DNA from: Methylacidiphilum infernorum V4
Lineage (GTDB): Bacteria; Verrucomicrobiota; Verrucomicrobiia; Methylacidiphilales; Methylacidiphilaceae
Reading direction: 5' to 3'
Assembly (NCBI RefSeq): GCF_000019665.1
Contig: NC_010794.1
Coordinates: 1,736,001 to 1,800,000 of the forward strand
DNA: 64,000 nt
The notes under the pieces are model-generated. The model saw nothing but the letters and a program-made list of their open reading frames with translations, was not told the DNA's origin and ran no database searches. The position numbers were made by a program, and so were the translations under genes. Shown here piece by piece: positions 54,155-61,404 of this stretch (its first letter is position 1; each line of letters starts with the position of its first letter).

Positions 54155-54709
54155 CTAAAAACTTTGCTTCCAGCGGATAGACAATGAATTGTCTATACCG
54201 AGGTGATCTAAAACTCGGGCATTCACCGTATCGACCAGGTCCTCAATAGCCTGTGGGAGCCCGTAAAAGGAAGGACAAGCGGGTAATATTACCGCCCCGG
54301 CTTCTGCAAGGGTTGCAAGATTACGCAAGTGAATGAGATTAAGAGGCGATTCTCTAACAACCAAAATCAACTTTCTTTTCTCTTTTAAAAAAACATCCGC
54401 ACTTCGAGTAATCGTTGAGTTCGAAATTCCCTGGGCAATTCGACAAGCCGTTCCCATGGAGCAGGGAATAACGACCATGGCGTCAAAGCGTGCAGATCCG
54501 CTAACAAAAGGGGCATCCATGGTATTATCGCTATATAAGCCAAATTTTTTAGGAATATCCAGGCCACGTCCCAATTCCAAGGCGATTACCTGCTTGCCCC
54601 TGTTACTCACGACCACGTGAATTTCATGATCGGTTTGAGAAAGAAAATGGAGTAACCTTTGAGCATATAAAGCTCCACTGGCTCCGGTAATGCCGACCAC
54701 AATTTTCAT
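54155..54709 (-). CDS. ubiX: Flavin prenyltransferase UbiX (MqnM-like)
   Basis: Makes the prenylated-FMN cofactor for a UbiD-type decarboxylase (184 residues). KIVVGITGASGALYAQRLL is the N-terminal FMN site; VVIPCSMGTACRIAQGISNS and LILVVRESPLNLIHLRNL are diagnostic. In the futalosine pathway the equivalent protein is MqnM, partner of MqnL, which is not in this window. First gene of the ubiX-mqnP-mqnE run. Confidence 0.9.
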   Translation of the reverse strand: MKIVVGITGASGALYAQRLLHFLSQTDHEIHVVVSNRGKQVIALELGRGLDIPKKFGLYSDNTMDAPFVSGSARFDAMVVIPCSMGTACRIAQGISNSTITRSADVFLKEKRKLILVVRESPLNLIHLRNLATLAEAGAVILPACPSFYGLPQAIEDLVDTVNARVLDHLGIDNSLSIRWKQSF

Positions 54710-55460
54710 CTTTTTTTCCGCTTTCTCTCCGGGAATTGAACTTTTTAAGCCTTCTTAATTTTTCAGTAATAATGTCGATCTTAAGGTCGTTCCAAACAAC
54801 CCGATGAACCGCTTTATGTTTTGGAAAGGCAAGAAAAAAGCTCTTTTGCCTATAACTTGAGAGTTCATTTCCGTTCCAAGTCCTATTACGACCAATCTGC
54901 TTTTCCGAAAGCCTAGGGCAATAACAAGGAGAGCCAACCTTCAATCTCTCCGCCCTAACCCGCAGAGATGCATTTTACTGGCAGATGGAAACGATCTCTA
55001 TCGGGAACATCCCTAGGTATTCCACGGCTAGGGGTAGTATAACTTTACGGGGCATGTCACGCAAACAGGAAAAACACAGAAAAGATCTCTTCTTTTTATG
55101 AGCCGGCAATGAAAGGTTCTTTAGCGGTAACCCTTTCAGCTTTATCCTTAGGAGGTGGCCTTCTTTCCGGGCGGCGTTTTTCCCTTCTGACTTCCTTGCA
55201 GGCGGCAGCAAAAAGGACTGAACCTAATAATAGTTTTTCTTTTATCAGATTAAAAATGCATTTTGCACAGCTTTTCTAGTAATAACATAGTTGCATTTTG
55301 CTTCTTTTAAATGCTTCTTAGTTTGTCGGGAATTTGAAATTAAAAAGGTTGCAAATAGTATACATTTTGCAAAAAAATCTTTTTTTTATTCCTCTTTATA
55401 CAAGGGGAAAAGCGGAAAAGCAACAGCACTATTTAAGGTTTCCAAAAAATTGAGAAAAGA
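54710..55460. other. Intergenic region upstream of ubiX and the response regulator
   Basis: About 750 bases between divergent genes. Two minus-strand frames (54624-54944 and 54975-55211) lack family signatures or clear ribosome-binding sites. The right-hand 200 bases become very A+T-rich and carry three copies of a CATTTTGC-type repeat described separately. Confidence 0.45.
55257..55370 (+). repeat. Three direct repeats of (TG)CATTTTGC before the response regulator
   Basis: TGCATTTTGC occurs at 55257-55266 and 55292-55301, and ACATTTTGC at 55362-55370. The intervals, 35 and 69 bases, are close to multiples of one another. They lie 90-200 bases before the response-regulator start and could be operator boxes, for instance for its own LuxR-type domain. 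A TATACA at 55359-55364 may be a -10 box overlapping the third copy. Confidence 0.45.
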
Positions 55461-56147
55461 ATGGAAAACAAAAGCAGAACAAAAAAAGATAAAATTAAAA
55501 TATTCATAGTGGATGATCATCCCGTAGTTCGAGAAGGAATCATTCAACTTCTCAGCCGAGATAAAAACCTGCATGTTTGCGGGGAAGCGGGAAACGCCTA
55601 CGAAGGGTTTGAGGGGATAGGGAAAGTTTTGCCCGACATTGCGATCATTAATCTTTCCATGCCCGGGAAAAATGGATTGGAACTGATTAGGGATATTCGA
55701 TGTGCCTATCCCCAGGTTTATAATCTTGTTTTTTCTATGCATGACGAAATGATCTACGCAGAAAGGGCTTTAAAGGCGGGAGCAAGGGGTTACCTCATGA
55801 AGACGGAAGGAGGAGAAAAACTGATCGAGGCTATTTATAAAATTGCCAAGGGGGAGATAGCCGTTAGCCCGAAAGTTTCCAACCTTATTATTTCCAATAT
55901 TTCAACAAAGACCCAGAAAACGGTCAATAATCCTACTCAACTGTTGAGCAACAGGGAATTTGAAATTTTTCAACTCATCGGCAAAGGCCATGGAATAAGA
56001 CAGATCTCTGAACAACTGCACATCAGCATAAAAACGGTTGAATCGTACAGGAGCTCGATCAAGGAAAAGTTGAAAATCAAGTCTACCGAAGAACTTGTTC
56101 ATTATGCGGTAAGCTGGTGTCAAGCTGAATTCCTAGGCATGAAATAA
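55461..56147 (+). CDS. NarL/FixJ-type response regulator with Asn in place of the phospho-acceptor Asp
   Basis: A 228-residue two-domain regulator. The receiver has the acidic pair at D18-D19 (IFIVDDHPVVREG), the Ser/Thr switch (LVFSMHDE) and the conserved Lys (GYLMKTEGGEK). The phospho-acceptor position in PDIAIINLSMPGKNGLEL is Asn (N64, AAT at 55650-55652) instead of Asp. The C-terminal LuxR HTH is intact (LLSNREFEIFQLIGKGHGIR, then QLHISIKTVESYRSSIKEKL). No histidine kinase is adjacent. It probably works without phosphorylation or in a locked state. It is followed 21 bases later by a methyltransferase gene. Confidence 0.9.
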   Translation: MENKSRTKKDKIKIFIVDDHPVVREGIIQLLSRDKNLHVCGEAGNAYEGFEGIGKVLPDIAIINLSMPGKNGLELIRDIRCAYPQVYNLVFSMHDEMIYAERALKAGARGYLMKTEGGEKLIEAIYKIAKGEIAVSPKVSNLIISNISTKTQKTVNNPTQLLSNREFEIFQLIGKGHGIRQISEQLHISIKTVESYRSSIKEKLKIKSTEELVHYAVSWCQAEFLGMK

Positions 56148-56168
56148 ACTCTAAGCTCGCCCCTTCCC

Positions 56169-56897
56169 ATGAAAATCCCCCCTTTCATGAAAAAGGCTAA
56201 AGCGTTTTTTTCCCGAGGGGTTTTATGTTTATGTTTCAGCTTGTTTTTTCGTGGTCATGCCGCTACCGCCGATTCTTTTTCTCAATCTTATCGGTTTAAA
56301 GATCCCTACTTGTGGTCAAGGGAGTTCGATTCAGCTTCTCGGGATAAATGGCAGAAACCACAGGCCGTTCTCCATGCCTTGCGTTTAAAACCCGGAGAAA
56401 AAATCGTAGATATTGGGGCAGGAACGGGGTATTTCGCTGTGAAATTTGCTCGTGCCGTTGGTCCTGAAGGCGAAGTACTCGCCTTGGACAGGGAACCGGC
56501 CATGGTTGACTACTTGCGGAAAAGAGCACAAAAGGAAGGTCTAAACAACCTCAAAGTCCGCCACGTGCCTACCAACGACCCAAAGCTTAAAAAACAGAGT
56601 GCCGATCTCATTTTTTTCTGTAACAGCTATCACCATATTCACAACCCAGGATACCTGAAGAAATTGGCTAACGCTTTGAAAGAAAACGGCCGCATTTGTG
56701 TTATCGACATCAAGGAAGGATCTCCACGGCTTTTCCCTTCCACGGCAAAATTTAAAAAGCATTTAAAACTTTCTGCCCAATCCGTGGTGGAGGATTTCAC
56801 CAAAGCGGGATTTTACCTCGACAAAGAATTTTTCTTTTTACCTTACCAGTACTTCCTGGAATTCAAACCGGGCCCTATTCCCTCAAGGCAATTATAG
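56169..56897 (+). CDS. Exported SAM-dependent methyltransferase
   Basis: Class-I methyltransferase (242 residues) with a signal-like N-terminus (FFSRGVLCLCFSLFFRGHAA, followed by TADSFSQSYRF). The SAM fold is clear: KIVDIGAGTGYFAVKFARAV (motif I), EVLALDREPAMVDYLRKRA and LIFFCNSYHHIHNP (motif IV region). An export signal on such an enzyme is unusual because SAM is cytoplasmic. An alternative start at 56187 (MKKAKAFFSRG) keeps the hydrophobic segment. The 3' end overlaps the convergent dapB by six bases. Confidence 0.8.
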   Translation: MKIPPFMKKAKAFFSRGVLCLCFSLFFRGHAATADSFSQSYRFKDPYLWSREFDSASRDKWQKPQAVLHALRLKPGEKIVDIGAGTGYFAVKFARAVGPEGEVLALDREPAMVDYLRKRAQKEGLNNLKVRHVPTNDPKLKKQSADLIFFCNSYHHIHNPGYLKKLANALKENGRICVIDIKEGSPRLFPSTAKFKKHLKLSAQSVVEDFTKAGFYLDKEFFFLPYQYFLEFKPGPIPSRQL

Positions 56898-57641
56898 GGC
56901 TAAAACAGAAGTTATCCGGTCCAATCCAAGGACATCCTTCATGGAATAAAGGGCAGGGGCTTTACCGATTATCCACTTGGCCGCTTTGAGAGAACCCAGA
57001 GCAAAAGGAAATCGATTTTCAGCTCTATGGGTAATTTCTATGACCTCACCTGGACCGCAGTACATGACCGTATGCACGCCTACAACCGTTCCCGCTCGAA
57101 TGGAATGAACTTGAGGAAGTCTATTCCTAGGGTTTTTTTCGGCTTTCTGGCCCAACCCTTCATCCCCTTTTTCTTCTGCTTCAACAAGCACCTCTAAAAG
57201 CCTTTTTGCCGTTCCACTGGGAGAATCGAGTTTTGTATTGTGGTGGATATCAATGACATCCTTATCATAACTTTTTCCCAAAACGAGGGAAGCGATACGG
57301 ACCAAAAACTCCATGGCATTTATTCCCAAGGAAAAATTCGGAGATAAAACGATGGGGATTTTTTGGGCAGCCTGTTTAATTTCCGCAAGTTCCTCTGGGC
57401 TATGGCCAGTAGTACCCATAACAAGCGGAACAGACCGACTCATCGCTTTTCTTACCAGTTCGGGGCTGAAATGATGCACCGAAAAATCGATGATGCAATC
57501 CACTTCTTTTACCAAGAGATCTTCTAACTTATCTTCCTTGTCGACTAGTCCAACGATTTTGACCTCGGGATCTAAAGCGGCGGCCTGAACTACCGTTTGC
57601 CCCATCTTGCCGCCAGCCCCGGTTAAAAGAATTCTTATCAT
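56892..57641 (-). CDS. dapB: 4-hydroxy-tetrahydrodipicolinate reductase
   Basis: NAD(P)H-dependent reductase of the lysine/diaminopimelate pathway (249 residues). MIRILLTGAGGKMGQTVVQA is the nucleotide-binding start. GTTGHSPEELAEIK, LSPNFSLGINAMEFLV, DIIDIHHNTKLDSPSGTAKR-like sequence (as VIDIHHNTKLDSPSGTAK, catalytic) and ITHRAENRFPFALGSLKA follow. An ATG at 57683 overlaps the dapA stop as TGATG and would add 14 residues; it could drive coupled translation. Last gene of dapF-dapA-dapB. Confidence 0.93.
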   Translation of the reverse strand: MIRILLTGAGGKMGQTVVQAAALDPEVKIVGLVDKEDKLEDLLVKEVDCIIDFSVHHFSPELVRKAMSRSVPLVMGTTGHSPEELAEIKQAAQKIPIVLSPNFSLGINAMEFLVRIASLVLGKSYDKDVIDIHHNTKLDSPSGTAKRLLEVLVEAEEKGDEGLGQKAEKNPRNRLPQVHSIRAGTVVGVHTVMYCGPGEVIEITHRAENRFPFALGSLKAAKWIIGKAPALYSMKDVLGLDRITSVLAL

Positions 57642-57682
57642 AGCCCTGGTTCCTTCTGCTGGGTTTTTCGTTTCATGCACCA

Positions 57683-58588
57683 TCAGGCAAGCAAGTGTTG
57701 AAAGCTGGCCAGCTTTTCCTTTGTCCGCTTTATGGTTGCTTCAAGTTTGGCCTGGTTTTGAGGTTGGAGAGGAGCCAAGGGGAGCCTTATTTCAAATTCA
57801 GCCCACCCCTCCATCGCCAACGCCGTTTTGATAGGTACGGGGTTGGTCTCGATCATGAGATCCCGAAACAAAGGGTAGAGAAGGCGATGGAGATGACAAG
57901 CCTGGTCCGATTTTCCAGAAAAAAATAATCGGACTAATGCCCCCACCGCCTTGGGGAAAAGATTTGAGGCTACACTGATTACTCCAACCGCTCCAACGCT
58001 TAAAAAGGGTAAAGTTAAAGAATCATCTCCACTCAAAATAGAAAATTCCTCGGGGAGAACCTGTCCAAGTTGGCTTACCCTATCTACACTGCCACTGGCT
58101 TCTTTAATGCCGACAATGTTCCTGTTTTTTTCTGCCAACCGGGCAACGGTTTCTACTGAAATGTCCACTCCGCACCTCGAAGGAATATTATAAAGGATAA
58201 TCGGCAGCGATGTGGAAGAAGCAATGGCGGAAAAATGGCGAAACAGTCCTTCTTGAGAAGGACGGTTATAATAGGGAGAAACAAGGAGTACTCCATCAAC
58301 CCCGATTTTTTCTGCTTCTCTGGTCAAATGGATTGCTTCAGCCGTACTGTTTGAGCCCGTTCCGGCGATAACCTTTATGCGTTTGCCGGCTATTTCCTTT
58401 GTCCACCGAATGACCTCGATATGCTCATCATGGCTTAGAGTCGGCGATTCTCCCGTCGTCCCTACGGGAACAACGCCGTCGATGTGGTTTTCGACCTGGT
58501 TTTCAACAAGCCTTTCCAAGGCTTTCTTGTCTATCTTTCCTTTTTGAAAAGGGGTAATAATGGCGGTGTATGTTCCTTGAATCTTCAT
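57683..58588 (-). CDS. dapA: 4-hydroxy-tetrahydrodipicolinate synthase
   Basis: Schiff-base aldolase joining pyruvate and aspartate semialdehyde (301 residues). IDGVVPVGTTGESPTLSHDE (with the TT pair), VLLVSPYYNRPSQEGLFRHF (Tyr), ILYNIPSRCGVDISVETVAR and NIVGIKEASGSVDRVSQL (with the lysine that forms the Schiff base) are all visible. The stop overlaps a possible dapB start. dapF lies 11 bases upstream. Confidence 0.95.
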   Translation of the reverse strand: MKIQGTYTAIITPFQKGKIDKKALERLVENQVENHIDGVVPVGTTGESPTLSHDEHIEVIRWTKEIAGKRIKVIAGTGSNSTAEAIHLTREAEKIGVDGVLLVSPYYNRPSQEGLFRHFSAIASSTSLPIILYNIPSRCGVDISVETVARLAEKNRNIVGIKEASGSVDRVSQLGQVLPEEFSILSGDDSLTLPFLSVGAVGVISVASNLFPKAVGALVRLFFSGKSDQACHLHRLLYPLFRDLMIETNPVPIKTALAMEGWAEFEIRLPLAPLQPQNQAKLEATIKRTKEKLASFQHLLA

Positions 58589-58599
58589 ATTTGCTTTTT

Positions 58600-59421
58600 T
58601 TACGTTATTTCTATGGTCCCTACAAAAACCTTTTTAGCAGGTCCTTCGAGAAATGCCTCCCTAAAAGCCGGCCCCGATTTCACAAAATAGACTTTTAAAG
58701 TCTCTCCGCTACGCACTGAAACCTCTATCGGGCAGTCCATATCCAAAACAAGGTGGGATATCAAGGCGGAGGCGGTCACTCCAGATCCACAAGCCAATGT
58801 CTCTCCTTCTACTCCCCGTTCATAAGTTCTTACCTTTATCTTCCGCTCCCCCACCCTCCATGCAAAATTCACATTGGTGCCTTCGGGCTGAAATGCCTTG
58901 TGCCAACGGATACGGGAACCGATTTCCTCAAGCGTGCTCCTTGGAAGATTTTCGCAATCTTCAAAAAGCACAACGTGAGGAACTCCCGTATCGATCTTAT
59001 GGAGCTCGTAGGATTTTCCCTCTATTTCCAGGGGAATACGCAATGTCAAGTTCTTGGGGGTAGGAAGAGTTATTTTAACCGCTTCACCAGAAATCCACCC
59101 CGTTATTCTTCCCGCCTCTGTCATAAAGCAAACTTCTCCCTGCTCCCCATCCTTATTTTCCATTTCAAAAAGAAAACGAGCAAAACAGCGTGCTCCATTC
59201 CCACAAAAGCTTGCCCGGCTTCCATCGGCGTTGAAATAAACCATGCGGGGCTCTTTCCCTTCATCGTTTTCAACCACCAAGAGCCCATCGGCCCCTATAC
59301 CCTTGTGCCGATCGCAAAGAGTGCTAATCCGTGAGCTGTCCAACTGGATCAATTTTCGACGATTATCGAGCAGAATAAAATCGTTGCCCGCTCCGTGCAT
59401 CTTCGTGAAAAAAACATCCAT
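58600..59421 (-). CDS. dapF: Diaminopimelate epimerase
   Basis: PLP-independent epimerase giving meso-DAP for peptidoglycan and lysine (273 residues). Both catalytic cysteines are present: DGSRASFCGNGARCFARFL and GVEGETLACGSGVTASALIS. FTKMHGAGNDFILLDN is the family N-terminus. ATG at 59419-59421. First gene of the dapFAB operon and divergent from hisH with a 57-base gap. Confidence 0.95.
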   Translation of the reverse strand: MDVFFTKMHGAGNDFILLDNRRKLIQLDSSRISTLCDRHKGIGADGLLVVENDEGKEPRMVYFNADGSRASFCGNGARCFARFLFEMENKDGEQGEVCFMTEAGRITGWISGEAVKITLPTPKNLTLRIPLEIEGKSYELHKIDTGVPHVVLFEDCENLPRSTLEEIGSRIRWHKAFQPEGTNVNFAWRVGERKIKVRTYERGVEGETLACGSGVTASALISHLVLDMDCPIEVSVRSGETLKVYFVKSGPAFREAFLEGPAKKVFVGTIEIT

Positions 59422-59478
59422 AAAAAATTTGTTTTTTAGCTAATATTATACAAAATCGCTAGAAAAAAACGTAGAGAA

Positions 59479-60162
59479 TTGCAAAACCTGAATGCTGACC
59501 CTATCCAAGCCGATTTTCCCGTCGGCTTGATTGACTACGGAATGGGGAATCTCCAGAGTGTTGAAAACGCCCTTACTGCCCTTCGATACCGGGTGGAAAG
59601 GGTAGTCTTTGCCCCATCCCACATGGATTTTCTTGCCCTCGTTTTACCTGGTGTAGGAGCCTTCGGCGATTGCATGAAAAGCCTTCAAGATAAGGGTTTT
59701 TTGCCCTTTCTCAAACAGTGGATATCAACGGACATGCCTTTTTTGGGAATTTGTCTTGGATACCAGATTCTTTTTGAAGAAAGCAGCGAATCGGATGGTG
59801 ATGAAGGCCTGGGAATATTTAAAGGAAAGGTCCTGCGGTTTCCCGGAGGTAAAGAAAAGGTTCCTCACATGGGCTGGAATTCCGTTCAAATCGCTAAAAG
59901 TTCAACTTACTTGGAAGGCATAAGCTCCGGCGATTATTTTTATTTTGTTCACAGCTACTATCCCGATGTCCTCCAAAAAGAAATTATTCTTTTGCAAACG
60001 GATTATGGGGGAGTCAGCTTTAGTAGCGCTATCTCGCGGGGAAATCTTTTAGCTACGCAGTTCCACCCTGAAAAAAGCCATAAAAAGGGTATTCAGCTTT
60101 TAACCAATTTTCTTTATAGAGCCAAAATGGCCAGGTGTTCAGAAAAAAAGGCAAAACAATGA
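59479..60162 (+). CDS. hisH: Imidazole glycerol phosphate synthase glutaminase subunit
   Basis: Glutamine amidotransferase that feeds ammonia to HisF (227 residues). GLIDYGMGNLQSVENAL is the start of the domain and LGICLGYQILFEESSES contains the nucleophile Cys. The His-Glu of the triad are in LLATQFHPEKSHKKG. The start is TTG at 59479; no in-frame ATG precedes the domain, and AGAGAA stands just before. It overlaps hisA by ATGA. HisF is not in the window. Confidence 0.92.
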   Translation: MQNLNADPIQADFPVGLIDYGMGNLQSVENALTALRYRVERVVFAPSHMDFLALVLPGVGAFGDCMKSLQDKGFLPFLKQWISTDMPFLGICLGYQILFEESSESDGDEGLGIFKGKVLRFPGGKEKVPHMGWNSVQIAKSSTYLEGISSGDYFYFVHSYYPDVLQKEIILLQTDYGGVSFSSAISRGNLLATQFHPEKSHKKGIQLLTNFLYRAKMARCSEKKAKQ

Positions 60163-60881
60163 AAATGTATGCAGCCATTGATCTTTTTAAAGGCCAGGTT
60201 GTTCGATTAAGGCAAGGAAAACTTGAAGAAATGACCGTTTATGGCTCTGATCCGGTCAAAACGGCCCTTTTTTGGCAGAGCCAAGGAGCGGATGGTTTGC
60301 ACATTGTCGACCTGGAAGGGGCCTTTTCGGGAACTCCTCGACATTTGGATCTCCTAGAGAAAATTGCTTATGCGGTGACCATTCCTATCCAGTTTGGCGG
60401 GGGCTTGAGAACGGTAGAACAGGTGTTAAAAGCCCTTGAAGGTGGAGCACAGCGAGTGGTCATCGGCAGCAAGCTGGTAACGGATCCGGGATTTTTGCAG
60501 GAACTTTCCGAAAAAATAGGACCTGAGAAAATCGTTGCTGCCCTAGATACCCAAAACGGTGAAATCCAGATCGAGGGATGGAAAAAATCCAGTGGCTATA
60601 GTTTAGAAAACTTTATCAAATGGGTAGAGCAAAAGGGAGCCGGATTTTTGCTCTACACGAACATCCAAACCGATGGAACATTGAAAGGAGCAGATGTCAG
60701 GGGTACTCAAAAGGTTGTCGAGATGAGCCGTTTACCCGTCTTTGCCTCTGGAGGCATCGGTTGCACCAAAGATGTGGAAGAACTCCTAAAATTAAAAGGG
60801 CTCTATGGAGCTATTCTCGGAAGAAGCTTGTATGAAGGCAAAATTTCTTTAAGCGAAATAAAAAAAAATTTTAAGCTTTAA
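60159..60881 (+). CDS. hisA: ProFAR isomerase (HisA)
   Basis: TIM-barrel isomerase of histidine synthesis (240 residues from the ATG overlapping the hisH stop). YAAIDLFKGQVVRLRQGKLE (catalytic Asp, normally PAIDLxxGxxVRLxxG), VDLEGAFSGTPRHLDL, IPIQFGGGLRTVEQVLKA and the second-half phosphate site VFASGGIGCTKDVEELL are visible. A longer frame from 60135 would lie within hisH. Followed by a hairpin at 60885. Confidence 0.94.
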   Translation: MKMYAAIDLFKGQVVRLRQGKLEEMTVYGSDPVKTALFWQSQGADGLHIVDLEGAFSGTPRHLDLLEKIAYAVTIPIQFGGGLRTVEQVLKALEGGAQRVVIGSKLVTDPGFLQELSEKIGPEKIVAALDTQNGEIQIEGWKKSSGYSLENFIKWVEQKGAGFLLYTNIQTDGTLKGADVRGTQKVVEMSRLPVFASGGIGCTKDVEELLKLKGLYGAILGRSLYEGKISLSEIKKNFKL

Positions 60882-60884
60882 TAT

Positions 60885-60915
60885 GAAAAGAAAGCCATTC
60901 AAGGCTATTCTTTTC
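60885..60915 (+). terminator. Hairpin after hisA
   Basis: GAAAAGAAAGCC (60885-60896) and GGCTATTCTTTTC (60903-60915) pair over twelve bases with one bulge, around a six-base loop. It begins four bases after the hisA stop. The right arm is T-rich, as in bidirectional factor-independent terminators, though no separate T-tract follows. Confidence 0.5.
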
Positions 60916-61404
60916 CTCTCCATCCCGTCATGGAAAAAAAGCGTCTTTTTTCGGCAAAAAACGAGTACAAAATTATGCTTTAGCTATAACTTTTAGGTTT
61001 TCTCTCCACGCTTCATCATTCAAGGAGTCGATTCTGCTCTCTTTGTTTAATTTCAAACTTCCACGATGAACCGGCTGTCTTTTTTATTGCCCTATCTCTT
61101 TTTGACCAGGAGCTTTCCTTATATTCCAGGAGAGGAAATAAAATTTTGCTTTTTGCAGGCGGTATTGAAAAATCGTTGACCGGCCCCCCCTTTTTGTACC
61201 TGGTTTTGACCCAAAACCGAACACCCACTCGGTGCACGGCGTAAGCTATGCGTCTATGAAAAGGGCAAAAGGGAAGCCCTTGGCATGAAAAGGATCCCCT
61301 GACCAATATTCCCTAGCCCATTTTTAAAAAATTGTTCAAATTAAAGAGGGAAAAATTATAAGGGTGGTATAAAAAAAGGAAAGAGGAGGGAGACTATAGA
61401 CTAT
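60916..61404. other. Intergenic region before the TonB-dependent receptor
   Basis: About 490 bases with no gene recognised. A 96-codon minus-strand frame (61016-61306) has no support. A possible promoter pair is TTGTTC (61332-61337) and TTATAA (61356-61361) with an 18-base spacer. A GAGGAGGG ribosome-binding site sits at about 61383-61390. Confidence 0.4.

Noticed and set aside
54624-54944. 106-codon minus-strand frame overlapping the start of ubiX
   Set aside because: Runs into the ubiX coding sequence in another frame; basic residues reflect A-rich codons; no signature.
54975-55211. 78-codon minus-strand frame
   Set aside because: Low-complexity basic sequence and no recognised motif or ribosome-binding site.
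55257-55370. CRISPR array
   Set aside because: Only three 8-10 base repeats with unequal intervals; no cas genes in the window.
61016-61306. 96-codon minus-strand frame before the TonB receptor
   Set aside because: No signature, no start signal; intergenic sequence is a simpler explanation.
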